Assembly: GCA_016200135.1 (NCBI GenBank)
Contig: JACQFI010000005.1
Span: 1-55,975 of the forward strand
Length of the DNA: 55,975 nt
Direction: 5' to 3'
Source of the DNA: Planctomycetota bacterium
GTDB lineage: Bacteria > Planctomycetota > SZUA-567 > H5-PLA8
In this document: piece after piece, positions 25,670 to 33,631 of the stretch
Numbering within the stretch: the first letter of the stretch is position 1
Layout of the letters: every line of letters starts with the position of its first letter
The notes under the pieces: model-generated
The model's database searches: none
What the model was told of the DNA's origin: nothing
The model's input: the letters and a program-made list of their open reading frames with translations, nothing else
Position numbers and translations under genes: made by a program

Positions 25670-26044
25670 ATGAACATCCAGATCGAAGGCCGGCACGTCA
25701 AGATCACCGAATCCATTCAAGCCCATGTTCACGGAAAAATAAGTACGCTCGATAAATACTTTAACGGCGTGAACAAAGTCCACGTGATCCTGGACGTGGA
25801 ATCCACCAAAGAGAAGAGCACGCTCGCGGAGATCGTGTGCACGGTGCCGCACGGCCAGCCGATCGTGGCGCGCGCCAATCATGCCGACATGTACCTGGCG
25901 ATCGACGGCGCGGTGCATATCGCGCGCGAACACCTGAAGAAGTTCAAGGAACGCTCGCGCGACCGCAAGCGGAACAGCGGCCGTCTGAAAGGCGTTTCGG
26001 CGGAAGCCGCGGCGGAACCGGGCGCCGATGAAGAAGCGGAGTGA
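25670..26044 (+). CDS. hpf: Ribosome hibernation-promoting factor / RaiA family
   Basis: 124 residues from the ATG at 25670, chosen because GGGAG lies about 8 bases upstream and because family homology starts at MNIQIEGRHVKITESIQAHV. The core matches short HPF/YfiA (KISTLDKYFNGVNKVHVILDVESTKEKSTLAEIVCTVPHGQPIVARANHADMYLAIDGAVHIAREHLKKFKER). Such proteins bind the 30S decoding site in stationary phase and pause or store ribosomes. The basic stretch RDRKRNSGR and a short acidic tail follow; the long-form dimerisation domain is absent. In many bacteria this gene stands beside ptsN, and here ptsN follows 55 bases later, so one regulatory operon is likely. Confidence 0.93.
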   Translation: MNIQIEGRHVKITESIQAHVHGKISTLDKYFNGVNKVHVILDVESTKEKSTLAEIVCTVPHGQPIVARANHADMYLAIDGAVHIAREHLKKFKERSRDRKRNSGRLKGVSAEAAAEPGADEEAE

Positions 26045-26099
26045 GGCCACCTGGGTCGAGACGCACGGTTGCCCGGCATAAGAGGAGAGACGAACCCGC

Positions 26100-26576
26100 A
26101 TGAAGCTCAGCGACATCATCCCGGAAGGCGGCATCAGCGACGATCTGAAGGCGACCGAAAAAGAGGCCGTCATCATGGAACTGGTTACGTCCCTGGTGAC
26201 CGCCGGGCGCGTGCCCGAGCCGCTCTCCAAAAAAGTAATCAAGGCCCTGATGGACCGCGAGGAACTGGGCTCGACGGGCATCGGTTCCGGCGTCGCCGTG
26301 CCGCACGCCAAGCACGATTCCATCCCCGATCTCGTCTGCGCCTTCGGCCGTTCGAAGAAGGGCATCAACTTCGACGCGTTGGACGGCGAGCCGGTGCACG
26401 TCGTCTTCCTGCTGCTCTCCTCGAAGAGCGCCTCGGGGTCGCACCTGGAAGCGCTGGCCTTCATCTCGCGCCTGGTGCGCGACGAGAAGTTCGTGAAGTT
26501 CCTGCGCGACGCCAAGGACACCAAGGATATCCGCGAGCTTCTGAACGAAGCCGACCAGTCGCTTGGCGGCTCTTGA
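26100..26576 (+). CDS. ptsN: PtsN-like regulatory EIIA protein
   Basis: 158 residues, the full length of PtsN/EIIA-Ntr. The motif GIGSGVAVPHAKHDS places the phosphorylated His at position 69. The rest follows the fold: NFDALDGEPVHVVFLLLSSKSASGSHLEALAFISRLVRDEKFVKFLRDAKDTKDIRELL. It accepts phosphate from HPr and controls transporters, kinases or nitrogen-related functions by binding them. AGAGGAGAG lies about 10 bases before the ATG. It is in the hpf-ptsN unit, and a strong terminator follows. HPr is encoded 1.5 kb downstream. No enzyme I and no sugar-specific EIIB/C is in the window. Confidence 0.93.
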   Translation: MKLSDIIPEGGISDDLKATEKEAVIMELVTSLVTAGRVPEPLSKKVIKALMDREELGSTGIGSGVAVPHAKHDSIPDLVCAFGRSKKGINFDALDGEPVHVVFLLLSSKSASGSHLEALAFISRLVRDEKFVKFLRDAKDTKDIRELLNEADQSLGGS

Positions 26577-26615
26577 CGCGCTTGCGCGCGGTCCCGTTTG
26601 AAACGCACATACCCC

Positions 26616-26638
26616 AACCCGGCGCCTGCCGGGTTTTT
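26616..26638 (+). terminator. Rho-independent terminator after ptsN
   Basis: Perfect 8-bp stem AACCCGGC (26616-26623) / GCCGGGTT (26628-26635), loop GCCT, followed by TTT to 26638. It separates hpf-ptsN from the yvcK gene. Confidence 0.88.
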
Positions 26639-26688
26639 GCTTTCGTAACTGGAATCTCCAAACCCGAAACGGGAAACTGAACGCCGCC

Positions 26689-27987
26689 ATGGAAAAGGTG
26701 CTCAAATGGCTGCGTCCGGGCTTGCGCATCAAGCGCTGGATCGCCGTGATCTTTCTCGGGATCCTCTTCGCCGTGATTGCGTCGGCGGCGCTGATCGCCT
26801 ACGTCAACACCACCGCCCTGGACGACTCCGGCGGTAAGTTCCTCGTCGCGACGGTTCTCGGCTTCATGCTCTCGGCGTTCTGCCTGATCACGGGCATCTA
26901 CCGCCTAATCAAGTCGATGTGGGAGCTGGTGGGCCGGCGCGGCCGGCAGGAAGGCATCGTCGACGCGGCGTACAAGCGCGCGATGATGACTTCTGGCCCG
27001 AAGGTCGTGGCCATTGGCGGCGGCACGGGGCTCTCCGTCGTCCTCGCCGGTTTGCGCCAACGGGCCGGCTACGTCACCGCCGTGGTCTCGATGGCCGACG
27101 ACGGCGGCTCTTCGGGCAAGCTGCGCCAGGAGCTGGGCCTGCAGCCGCCCGGCGATCTGCGCAAATGCCTGATCGCGCTCGCCGACGAAGAACCGCAGAT
27201 GCAGGAGCTGCTCGACTACCGTTTCCCTGAAAACGAGCTCGGCGGGCACAACTTCGGCAACCTGTTCCTGACCGTGCTCGCCCGCATTCGCGGCGACTTC
27301 GGCGCGGGCGTGCGCGAGGCCAACCGCATCCTCTCCGTGCGCGGCCAGGTGCTGCCTTCGACGCTGGACCGCATCTTCCTGGTGGCCGAGCACGAAGACG
27401 GCACCAAGACCACGGGGCAGGCGCTCATCGCCAAGACCGAGAAGCGCATCAAGCGCCTGGAACTCAAGCCCGCGCCCGAACCGGTCGCGGAGGACATCAA
27501 GAAGGCGCTCGAGGAGGCCGACCTCATCGTGCTCGGCCCGGGCAGCCTCTACACGTCCGTCCTGCCGAACCTTCTGATCGAGGGCATGGCGGAAGCGCTG
27601 GCCAAATCGAAGGCCAAGAAGGTCTTCGTTTCCAATATCATGACCTATGAAGGCGAGACGCGCGGCTTCGACCTGCCGGACTTCCTCAACGCCATCGACG
27701 TCCACACGCTGCCGCATCGCGTGTACGACCATGTCCTCGTGCAGGCAGGCCAGATCGGGATGCCTTCCAGCGACGCCGGCGGGAGCATTCACGCGCAAGG
27801 GAGCGACGGCAAGACCTGGGTGGTCAACGAGAAGACCGCGCGTGTGGTCCAGTACGATCCGAAGGCTTTCGCCCACGCCCCCTTTAAGATCGTGGCGGCC
27901 GATGTGGTCAATCCCGCGTATCCCATCCGGCACGACTCCGGCAAGCTCTGCAAAGCCCTCCTCGAGCTGCTTAAAGAGTCCGCTTAA
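26689..27987 (+). CDS. yvcK: YvcK/CofD-like protein with N-terminal membrane anchor
   Basis: 432 residues. Two membrane helices come first (about 17-40 and 51-74). The YvcK core starts at about 105: KVVAIGGGTGLSVVLAGLR, VSMADDGGSSGKLRQELGLQPPGDLRKCL, LGGHNFGNLFL, and DLIVLGPGSLYTSVLPNLLIEGMAEAL. B. subtilis YvcK is about 317 residues, without membrane helices; it binds UDP-sugars and is needed for growth on gluconeogenic carbon and for cell-wall synthesis. The anchored form is known from other phyla. The common partners RapZ and WhiA are absent, but HPr follows 133 bases later, as Crh/HPr does in some Firmicutes, suggesting a carbon-to-envelope control unit. The ribosome binding site before the ATG is weak. 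Confidence 0.92.
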   Translation: MEKVLKWLRPGLRIKRWIAVIFLGILFAVIASAALIAYVNTTALDDSGGKFLVATVLGFMLSAFCLITGIYRLIKSMWELVGRRGRQEGIVDAAYKRAMMTSGPKVVAIGGGTGLSVVLAGLRQRAGYVTAVVSMADDGGSSGKLRQELGLQPPGDLRKCLIALADEEPQMQELLDYRFPENELGGHNFGNLFLTVLARIRGDFGAGVREANRILSVRGQVLPSTLDRIFLVAEHEDGTKTTGQALIAKTEKRIKRLELKPAPEPVAEDIKKALEEADLIVLGPGSLYTSVLPNLLIEGMAEALAKSKAKKVFVSNIMTYEGETRGFDLPDFLNAIDVHTLPHRVYDHVLVQAGQIGMPSSDAGGSIHAQGSDGKTWVVNEKTARVVQYDPKAFAHAPFKIVAADVVNPAYPIRHDSGKLCKALLELLKESA

Positions 27988-28120
27988 ATAAAATATTGAA
28001 ACTGTTCAGAAAGCGGCACTGGCGGGATTTGCATTTAGCCTTTATAGATACAGCGTGAAGAGGGGGATCCCTTCCAAAAACAGGCCATGCGTTTGCGACG
28101 CCTTAAGGGCGGAAGTGCTC

Positions 28121-28420
28121 ATGAGCGACAACTGGGTTGAACTTCGCGTCAACCTCAAGAATAAGCATGGCTTGCACATGCGGCCCGCGCAGAAGATCGT
28201 GGAGACCGCCACGCGCTACAAAGCCGACATCCGCGCCGTAAAGGACGGCTTGGACATGAGCGCCAAGAGCATCCTGGACATGATCGAGTTCGCGTCGCAC
28301 ATGGTCAACGCCGCGGCGGAAGACGACAACGAGTTTGTCTTCAAAGCCAAGGGCGAGGACGCCGACGCCGCGCTGGCCGATCTCAACAAACTGATCGACG
28401 ATAAATTTGGCATGGAATAA
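28121..28420 (+). CDS. ptsH: HPr phosphocarrier-like protein
   Basis: 99 residues from the ATG at 28121 (MSDNWVELRVNLKNKHGLHMRPAQKI), chosen because this is the normal HPr N-terminus; the open frame extends 22 codons upstream without support. His19 in KHGLHMRPA is the EI phosphorylation site. Ser50 in DMSAKSILDMIEFA matches the HPr-kinase Ser46 site. The C-terminus is of the usual length. With no EI, EIIB/C or HPr kinase in the window, a regulatory role with PtsN and YvcK is inferred. TATAGA at 28043-28048 lies upstream but has no good -35. Downstream, a weak GC-rich stem (28422-28449) could end transcription. Confidence 0.93.
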   Translation: MSDNWVELRVNLKNKHGLHMRPAQKIVETATRYKADIRAVKDGLDMSAKSILDMIEFASHMVNAAAEDDNEFVFKAKGEDADAALADLNKLIDDKFGME

Positions 28421-28483
28421 CCCCGCCTGCGCGCGCAAGCCGTGGCGGGCGCGGCGCCTTTTCAATTCAAAACTCGGAGCGGC

Positions 28484-31354
28484 TCAGTCGGGCTTGCGCC
28501 AGCCTTGCACGGGATCGGGATCGTAACTCTGGACGTTCTTGGAGGCCGCAGGCGTGAAGACGCCGTAGTCGGCCTGCCAGACCGCGCCGTCCGGGCCGAC
28601 CATAAAGGTATGCGTTCCGGTCTTGGGATAATCCGCGGGCCACGCGAGCACCGCGAACCCGTGCACCCATTTCCCATTCACCAGGTAATTCTTCTCGCCG
28701 CCCGGCGCGGCCTTGCCCTGCGCGGGCAGCAGCCGGAAGAGATATCCGCTCTTGGGGAGCAGGAACGCGCCCGTGCGCGCCTCAGCCATGGCGATGCGCT
28801 CGTCCAGCAGCCCGCGCGCCGTCAGTTCTACCAGCGAGTGCGCGAAGGCGTGGACGTCGTCGCCGTCCCAATCGGCCAGTTTGTAGATCTTCTGCGCATC
28901 CGCGATCGCGGCCAGGTCCGCCGCGGCGGAAGTTTCGTTGTTCGCCTTTCTTCCTTTCAGGATCTCGGGCAGCGTGGCGCCGGCGAGTATAAACGGCACC
29001 GCGGCGCCGGTGAGGTCCGCGGCGGGCAGGGGATAGCTCGAGAGCGTGCGGCTGACCATGCCCCACTCGTCCGCGCGCGTCCACGAGAGCCCGGCGGGCA
29101 GGTCGCTCTCGAAACGCTGTACGTCGGGCAGGAGCGCGAAATCAATCCCACGCAGCAGCCGCACGGCATCCGCCGCCAATAGGCTGCGTTCTTCTTCCTG
29201 TAACCCCCAGGCTTTGCTCCACCACGCGGAAGCGCGGCCCACGGGCGCGGGGGTGCCAAGCAGGTTTTTGACCTCCCGCTGCTGCGTTTTAAGGGCCGCG
29301 GACTGTTCTTTGAGTTCCTGGATAAATGCGTCCGGTTCGAGGGTCTCTACTTTTCCCGAGAGGCGCAGGACCGCGTAGCCGCCTTCCAGGCCGCGTTCGA
29401 GCGCGGCGTAGGCCAGGATCGTGTTCTCGGGATCGTCCGACTTAAGGCCCGCGCGATAGCGCACCCCGCCGAGGTCGGTGACCGAGGCCGCGCCGCCGCC
29501 GGCCCGCGTGAGCAGGTCGCGCGGGTTCTCGGGGAAGGGCTTGGCGGCCTCGCCTTGTTTGGGCTTGAACTTTTCCAGCGCCTTGGCGAGCAGCCGCAGG
29601 GCCGCCTCGACGCGCGCCTTGCGGAAGCCCTCTTCGGCCTTGAGAATCTCCGGCAGATTGGGCCCGAAGGCCGTCCCGGCACCAAGGAGCGTGCCGAGCA
29701 GCTTGGTCGGATGCGCGCGCTTGGGGTCCAGGTAGCGGAACGTCGGCGGGAGTTCGGCCTTGTCCGCGTCCTTGCCGCCGGCTTCGGGAAGATCTGTGCC
29801 AAAAGCCGTCTTGTACGCGGCCTGGAAGTCCGTGCTGGCGCGGATGTCCTTGGCGTTGGGAAGCGCGGAGAGGTGCCGGACCTGCCTGCGCAGGCCGGCC
29901 AGCGTGGGCGAGAGCACGACGTACTTGCCGAGCACGGCGAAGGACGGCGAGACGTCCGACATGGCTAAACTCAGGTAATGAACGTTCACGCCGTCCACGA
30001 TCGCGTCGTTGAAGCGCGCATCCATGCTGCGCGGGGCCTGGCTGGCCAGCAGCTTCAGCAGGTTGCCGAGCGCGCGTTCGGCCCGGTCCGGGTCCTTGGC
30101 GGTTCCGGTGAGCGTCATGCCGGGCATGAGGTCCAGGAGCGCGCCGCCGCCCCCGCTGTCGCTGAGCACCCACTCGTCCTCGAAGTTCGCGAGCAGGTCG
30201 CGCTCGAGGTCGATGCCGGTCGCGACGTTGAAGATCAGGAGCTGCGTGCCGAGGTTCTGGCCCATGCCGCCGGCGCCTTCCGCGGCCTCCAGGCTGTCGC
30301 GCACCAGCGGAAGGATGCGGCGCAGGTCCAGGCGGGTGAGGTAGAACCAGCCGGCCTCGCGCGGCACCGCGGCCAGGATGCCGGCATGCAGCGGGCCTTC
30401 GCCTTCAATGAGCTTGACCAAGCCGCGCCGCGCCTTCGCGGGGGCTTCGACGCCGATGCGGAAGTCGTAGCGCGGGCCTTCGATCCCTACGCCTAGCGTC
30501 AGCGACTGCACGCCGTCGAGGCCGAGGGCGGCCAACGCCTTCGCGGGGCTCGCAGGCAGGGCCGCCCGCGCGTTCGGATCTTCGGGCAGTTGGAGCAGAT
30601 ACTCGCGTACGGGCTTCATATCGGCCCAGGCAAGCGCGACGCAGCCTTCACCTATCTCGGCGGCGGTCTTCTTCCAGCGATCCTCCGCGGAGAAGCCCGG
30701 CTTGCCCGACTTCGCGGCCGAAGCGAGCTGATCCAAGCCATCGGGTTCGCCCGCCGCGAGCAGCCAGTTCTCGACGATGGCCAGGTACATGCCGGGGCCG
30801 CCACGCGCCTCGATGCCCGAAGCGAGCTTCACTGTCGGCAGCGGCTCGATCACGTTGGCGAGCGCCGCGAGGGTTGCGTTGGCGTCTTTGAGCCGGATCG
30901 CGAGGCAGAGCGTGGGGCGGGGCGGTTCGTTCGGGTTGGCGGGCGGGAGCAGACGCAAGCCCAGCGCCAGGTCGCCCGAGGAGAGCTGCTCGCAGGCGGC
31001 GTAGTCCGGCAGAACTGCGTAGCGGGCGCGCCAGCGCGCGTAGAATTCAGCCGCCAGCTTCAGCGGCTGCGCCAGGAACAATTGGGTATCGGGCTCGTTC
31101 AGGAACTTCGAGAAGGCGGTCTGCCCGGCCTTATCGTGGCAGGCTTTCAGATCCGCCTGCAGCACGAAGACGCAGTCCTTGGGCAGCCAATCGATGGCCT
31201 GCGTAACCGGCTTTTCGCCGGCCGGCGCGGCCGGGGGTGGGGCAGGCGGCGCCGGTTCTTCGGCGCGCAGGGCCGGGCTATTGCCAATCCATTGGTGGGC
31301 CGCGAGCGCGGCCAGTGCCAGGGACAAGGTGAAGGGCCTTCGCGCGGAAATCAT
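28484..31354 (-). CDS. Large secreted protein with DUF3352-like repeats and a C-terminal pilin-like (DUF2950-type) domain
   Basis: 956 residues with an N-terminal signal peptide (RRPFTLSLALAALAAHQWIG...PALRA). A Pro/Ala linker follows, then a long alpha/beta region with phrases typical of DUF3352-type planctomycete proteins (DCVFVLQADLKACHDKAGQTAFSKFLNEPDTQLFLAQPLKL and GDLALGLRL...LCLAIRLKDANATLAALANV), seemingly two related halves. The last 130 residues (ETSAAADLAAIADAQKIY...GYLFRLLPAQGK...FAVLAWPADYPKTGTHTFMVGPDGAVWQADYG) resemble the secretin-pilin-like domain of DUF2950 and minor pilins without the N-terminal pilin helix. Function unknown; envelope location predicted. A Pro-rich signal and no lipobox rule out a lipoprotein. 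Divergent or convergent neighbours give no further clue. Confidence 0.75.
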   Translation of the reverse strand: MISARRPFTLSLALAALAAHQWIGNSPALRAEEPAPPAPPPAAPAGEKPVTQAIDWLPKDCVFVLQADLKACHDKAGQTAFSKFLNEPDTQLFLAQPLKLAAEFYARWRARYAVLPDYAACEQLSSGDLALGLRLLPPANPNEPPRPTLCLAIRLKDANATLAALANVIEPLPTVKLASGIEARGGPGMYLAIVENWLLAAGEPDGLDQLASAAKSGKPGFSAEDRWKKTAAEIGEGCVALAWADMKPVREYLLQLPEDPNARAALPASPAKALAALGLDGVQSLTLGVGIEGPRYDFRIGVEAPAKARRGLVKLIEGEGPLHAGILAAVPREAGWFYLTRLDLRRILPLVRDSLEAAEGAGGMGQNLGTQLLIFNVATGIDLERDLLANFEDEWVLSDSGGGGALLDLMPGMTLTGTAKDPDRAERALGNLLKLLASQAPRSMDARFNDAIVDGVNVHYLSLAMSDVSPSFAVLGKYVVLSPTLAGLRRQVRHLSALPNAKDIRASTDFQAAYKTAFGTDLPEAGGKDADKAELPPTFRYLDPKRAHPTKLLGTLLGAGTAFGPNLPEILKAEEGFRKARVEAALRLLAKALEKFKPKQGEAAKPFPENPRDLLTRAGGGAASVTDLGGVRYRAGLKSDDPENTILAYAALERGLEGGYAVLRLSGKVETLEPDAFIQELKEQSAALKTQQREVKNLLGTPAPVGRASAWWSKAWGLQEEERSLLAADAVRLLRGIDFALLPDVQRFESDLPAGLSWTRADEWGMVSRTLSSYPLPAADLTGAAVPFILAGATLPEILKGRKANNETSAAADLAAIADAQKIYKLADWDGDDVHAFAHSLVELTARGLLDERIAMAEARTGAFLLPKSGYLFRLLPAQGKAAPGGEKNYLVNGKWVHGFAVLAWPADYPKTGTHTFMVGPDGAVWQADYGVFTPAASKNVQSYDPDPVQGWRKPD

Positions 31355-31504
31355 AAGCTTACCTCAATAGGTAGGATGCACGCTTTAAGCCCACATGGGC
31401 CCGGTCTGAGCCATGACTGCATGAGGTTGCCAACGCAAGGGATGGGCCATATTGGCGACGGCCATGGAAATAATAGGATGGCGTGGTCCGTAATTCAACG
31501 GGCG

Positions 31505-32167
31505 TCAGAGTTCCAGGGCGGTGAGCTTGATATTGTCCCACCACAGGAACGTGCGGAAGGTGCGCAGGCCGAGGAGCCCGGCTCCGAGCGGGTTGGGGTC
31601 GAGCGCCTCCAGAAGCGGCTGCCCATCGACCGCAAAAGCGATGTGCCCGCGCTTCTTCGTGACTTGCAGATGGTAGGTGACGCCCTGGCCGCAATGGTAG
31701 CCGTAGGTCTCTTTCAGGAGGTTGAAGCCCGGACAGCGGCGCATGCGCACGCGGGCCCGGGGAGGATTGGGTTCACGGCCTTCGTTGTTGGCCGCCGAAT
31801 CGTTCAGGAAGGTGATGATGTGCCCGTTCAGCGTGTGATACAGCCCGTAGTCGGCGTTGCGGCGCGTGTTCCGCGATTCGAAGAGCGGTACGCCCGAGGG
31901 ATCGGAATAGCAGAAGAACAGGTTGATGTTGTTGGAATTGGTATTGGATGAGACGACGTGGGCATCCAGTTCGAGGCTGAAATCCGGTGGATGCGGGATG
32001 CGGCACCAGGCCGTGCAGACGCTGCCGTGCTCCGGATCGGCGCCGTCCGAACGCATCATGAGGCGCGCGTTCTCGATCCAGACCTGCTCGCCGCCTTCAA
32101 CCCACCAGTTTTCCAATCCCCGGGAAAAATCTTCATCGATCACGACGTTGGGTGTGCCTTCACTCAT
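31505..32167 (-). CDS. DUF1961-like concanavalin-fold protein
   Basis: 220 residues from the ATG at 32167, chosen because TTGGAG lies 6 bases upstream; an in-frame ATG at 32191 has no support. The chain is beta-rich and fits DUF1961 (IDEDFSRGLENWWVEGGEQVWIENARLMMRSDG; PDFSLELDAHVVSSNTNSNNINLFFCYSDPSG; GLYHTLNGHIITFLNDSAANNEGREPNPPRARVRMRRCPGFNLLKE; YHLQVTKKRGHIAFAVDGQPLLEALDPNPLGAGLLGLRTF). Such concanavalin-like jelly-roll proteins bind or cut glycans; catalytic residues cannot be assigned. No signal peptide. It stands alone, with 150 and 115 bases to its neighbours. Confidence 0.75.
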   Translation of the reverse strand: MSEGTPNVVIDEDFSRGLENWWVEGGEQVWIENARLMMRSDGADPEHGSVCTAWCRIPHPPDFSLELDAHVVSSNTNSNNINLFFCYSDPSGVPLFESRNTRRNADYGLYHTLNGHIITFLNDSAANNEGREPNPPRARVRMRRCPGFNLLKETYGYHCGQGVTYHLQVTKKRGHIAFAVDGQPLLEALDPNPLGAGLLGLRTFRTFLWWDNIKLTALEL

Positions 32168-32282
32168 CGGACGCTCCAAGGTGTACCTCAAAAAAGCGCA
32201 CGTAGCGTAGCAGATTTTTCGAGCAGGCGGAAGGTTTTATCCGGGTAAGGAGTGTTGCGGTCGCGAGCGATCCGAGCGCCTG

Positions 32283-32690
32283 CTAAGACGCTGCCGCGCC
32301 CGGCGCGGGACTATCGACGGACAGGTGTTCGATGTTTGGGGTGATCTCGACGTACCCTTCTAGCGTCGCGCCTTCTTCGACGACCAGCGTGCGGGCCTTC
32401 AGGCGTCCCTTGAGCTGGCCGCCGGAAGAGATCTTGGCCGATTCGAAGACGATGGCCTCGCCTTTCAGCGCGCCGTGAAGCGCGAGCGTGGCCGCGACGA
32501 CCTTTTTCTGAACGATGATAGTCCCCTTCTTTTCCACGGCCAGCGATCCGCACGTGGAGAACTCGGTGGTCGCGGAATAGTTGGAGATGCAGCGGTCTTC
32601 CATCTGCATCGAACGGTTGCATTTGGGGCAGACGCAGGAGAGCGCGGCGGTGGGGATGTCCTGCACCGCGCCGCAATGCGGGCAGTGCAC
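32283..32690 (-). CDS. Bactofilin with N-terminal zinc ribbon (start broken by TAG)
   Basis: 135 residues if translation begins at GTG 32690. The N-terminus is a zinc ribbon CPHC...CPKC (positions 3-24), followed by a bactofilin-type beta-helix (SCGSLAVEKKGTIIVQKKVVAATLALHGALKGEAIVFESAKISSGGQLKGRLKARTLVVEEGATLEGYVEITP). Bactofilins polymerise into cytoskeletal scaffolds. Directly upstream, an ATG at 32729 with GAAGG about 8 bases before it opens a frame of 12 codons (MAFFRTKKPTSR) that ends in TAG (32691-32693) immediately before the GTG. This looks like the natural start of the same gene, broken by one stop. GTG alone has no good ribosome binding site. So the gene may be a pseudogene, restarted, or affected by a sequence error. 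Confidence 0.72.
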   Translation of the reverse strand: MHCPHCGAVQDIPTAALSCVCPKCNRSMQMEDRCISNYSATTEFSTCGSLAVEKKGTIIVQKKVVAATLALHGALKGEAIVFESAKISSGGQLKGRLKARTLVVEEGATLEGYVEITPNIEHLSVDSPAPGAAAS

Positions 32691-32754
32691 CTAGCGGCTG
32701 GTGGGCTTCTTGGTCCGGAAGAACGCCATTCGGAGCGCCTTCGCAAAGGCTTCC

Positions 32755-32782
32755 GGGGGGCCCGGCGTGCACCGGGCCCCCC
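32755..32782 (-). other. Perfect GC-rich hairpin between the bactofilin genes
   Basis: GGGGGGCCCGG (32755-32765), loop CGTGCA, CCGGGCCCCCC (32772-32782): an 11-bp perfect stem in the 107-base gap upstream of the zinc-ribbon bactofilin start at 32729. It lacks a T-tract on either side, so it is not a typical terminator; it could be an attenuator, RNA-stabilising element or processing site for a shared minus-strand transcript. Confidence 0.6.
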
Positions 32783-32836
32783 AGCGCAAGCGGTTACGGT
32801 CGGTGAATTATCAAAGCACCTGCAACGCTAAACGCA

Positions 32837-33286
32837 TTACACCGCGGCGGCCGCCGAGGCCTTGGACGAACCCGTCCCGATGCCGAAATTACCGACGCGG
32901 GTCGTCGCGGCGCCGACGGTCTCCTTGCTCGCTTCCTTGACCGCTTCGGGGCCGACGTTGACCTTGCCGACGAAGGTCGCGCCTTCCGAGACAATCAGTT
33001 TGCCGGCGGTCAGGTCGCCGTAGACGTGGCCGGAGGCCTCGATCTGGACGCGCTCCGCCACCGTGATGTTGCCGGTGATCTTGCCTTCGATGTTCAAGGT
33101 GCCGGCCCTGACCTCGGCCTTCAGGTTGCCGCTCTTGCCGACGATGACCTTGCCCTTTGTGTTCACTGCGCCTTCGATCTGGCCGTCCACGCGCAGGCCC
33201 TTCTCCACAATGACCTCACCCTTGATGATCACGTCGCCGCCGATCACCGTGGCACAATCCGCACTCGCTACCTGTTCCGCCGCCAT
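32837..33286 (-). CDS. Bactofilin (polymer-forming cytoskeletal protein)
   Basis: 149 residues from the ATG at 33286, chosen because GGGAGGA lies 5 bases upstream; the upstream extension is spurious. The core is the beta-helix repeat pattern of bactofilins (VIGGDVIIKGEVIVEKGLRVDGQIEGAVNTKGKVIVGKSGNLKAEVRAGTLNIEGKITGNITVAERVQIEASGHVYGDLTAGKLIVSEGATFVGKVNVG). Bactofilins form filaments on the membrane and help set cell shape, stalk formation or chromosome positioning. A low-complexity Ser/Ala/Thr/Gly tail of about 30 residues follows. Same strand as the zinc-ribbon bactofilin, with a GC-rich hairpin in between. It lies divergent from the 1406-residue kinase. Confidence 0.92.
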   Translation of the reverse strand: MAAEQVASADCATVIGGDVIIKGEVIVEKGLRVDGQIEGAVNTKGKVIVGKSGNLKAEVRAGTLNIEGKITGNITVAERVQIEASGHVYGDLTAGKLIVSEGATFVGKVNVGPEAVKEASKETVGAATTRVGNFGIGTGSSKASAAAAV

Positions 33287-33465
33287 GCAATCCTCCCGCT
33301 GCCGCTCTGGGCAGCCATCCCCCACGTTCCCCGAATTGGCAATCGAAGCGTCCGCGGACCTACCTGGACGCCAATCGAAGTATCGACGGTGTGCGCTGCA
33401 GGCTGTATCCTTTTCCAACATTTATAGGAGATGGAGTCCGGAAATGAATGGATATGTCTAAGGCA

Positions 33466-33494
33466 TTGACAGCAAATCTTTTACACTTTATGCA
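33466..33494 (+). promoter_or_regulatory. Candidate sigma70-type promoter for the large kinase gene
   Basis: TTGACA at 33466-33471, 17-base spacer, TATGCA at 33489-33494; a perfect -35 with a 4/6 -10. It lies in the 345-base divergent gap 33287-33631 and would give a leader of about 130 bases. On the opposite strand TATAAA at 33421-33426 could be a -10 for the bactofilin gene, but with no clear -35. Confidence 0.45.
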
Positions 33495-33631
33495 CCGTGC
33501 AGGAAATCTTGCCTTTCAGAGTTCAATATGAGCATTATGCAAGGACCTCTCCCCGTCCACCGTTAGGGATGCGCTGTCTCCAATGCTAATCTTTTTGAGT
33601 GTAGCGAGTTGGCGAGAGGATGAACACCTAG

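Noticed and set aside
28020..28034. Sigma54-like promoter TGGC...TTGC before the HPr gene
   Set aside because: The distance between the GG and GC elements is 10 rather than 12 bases, and the flanking bases do not fit the consensus.
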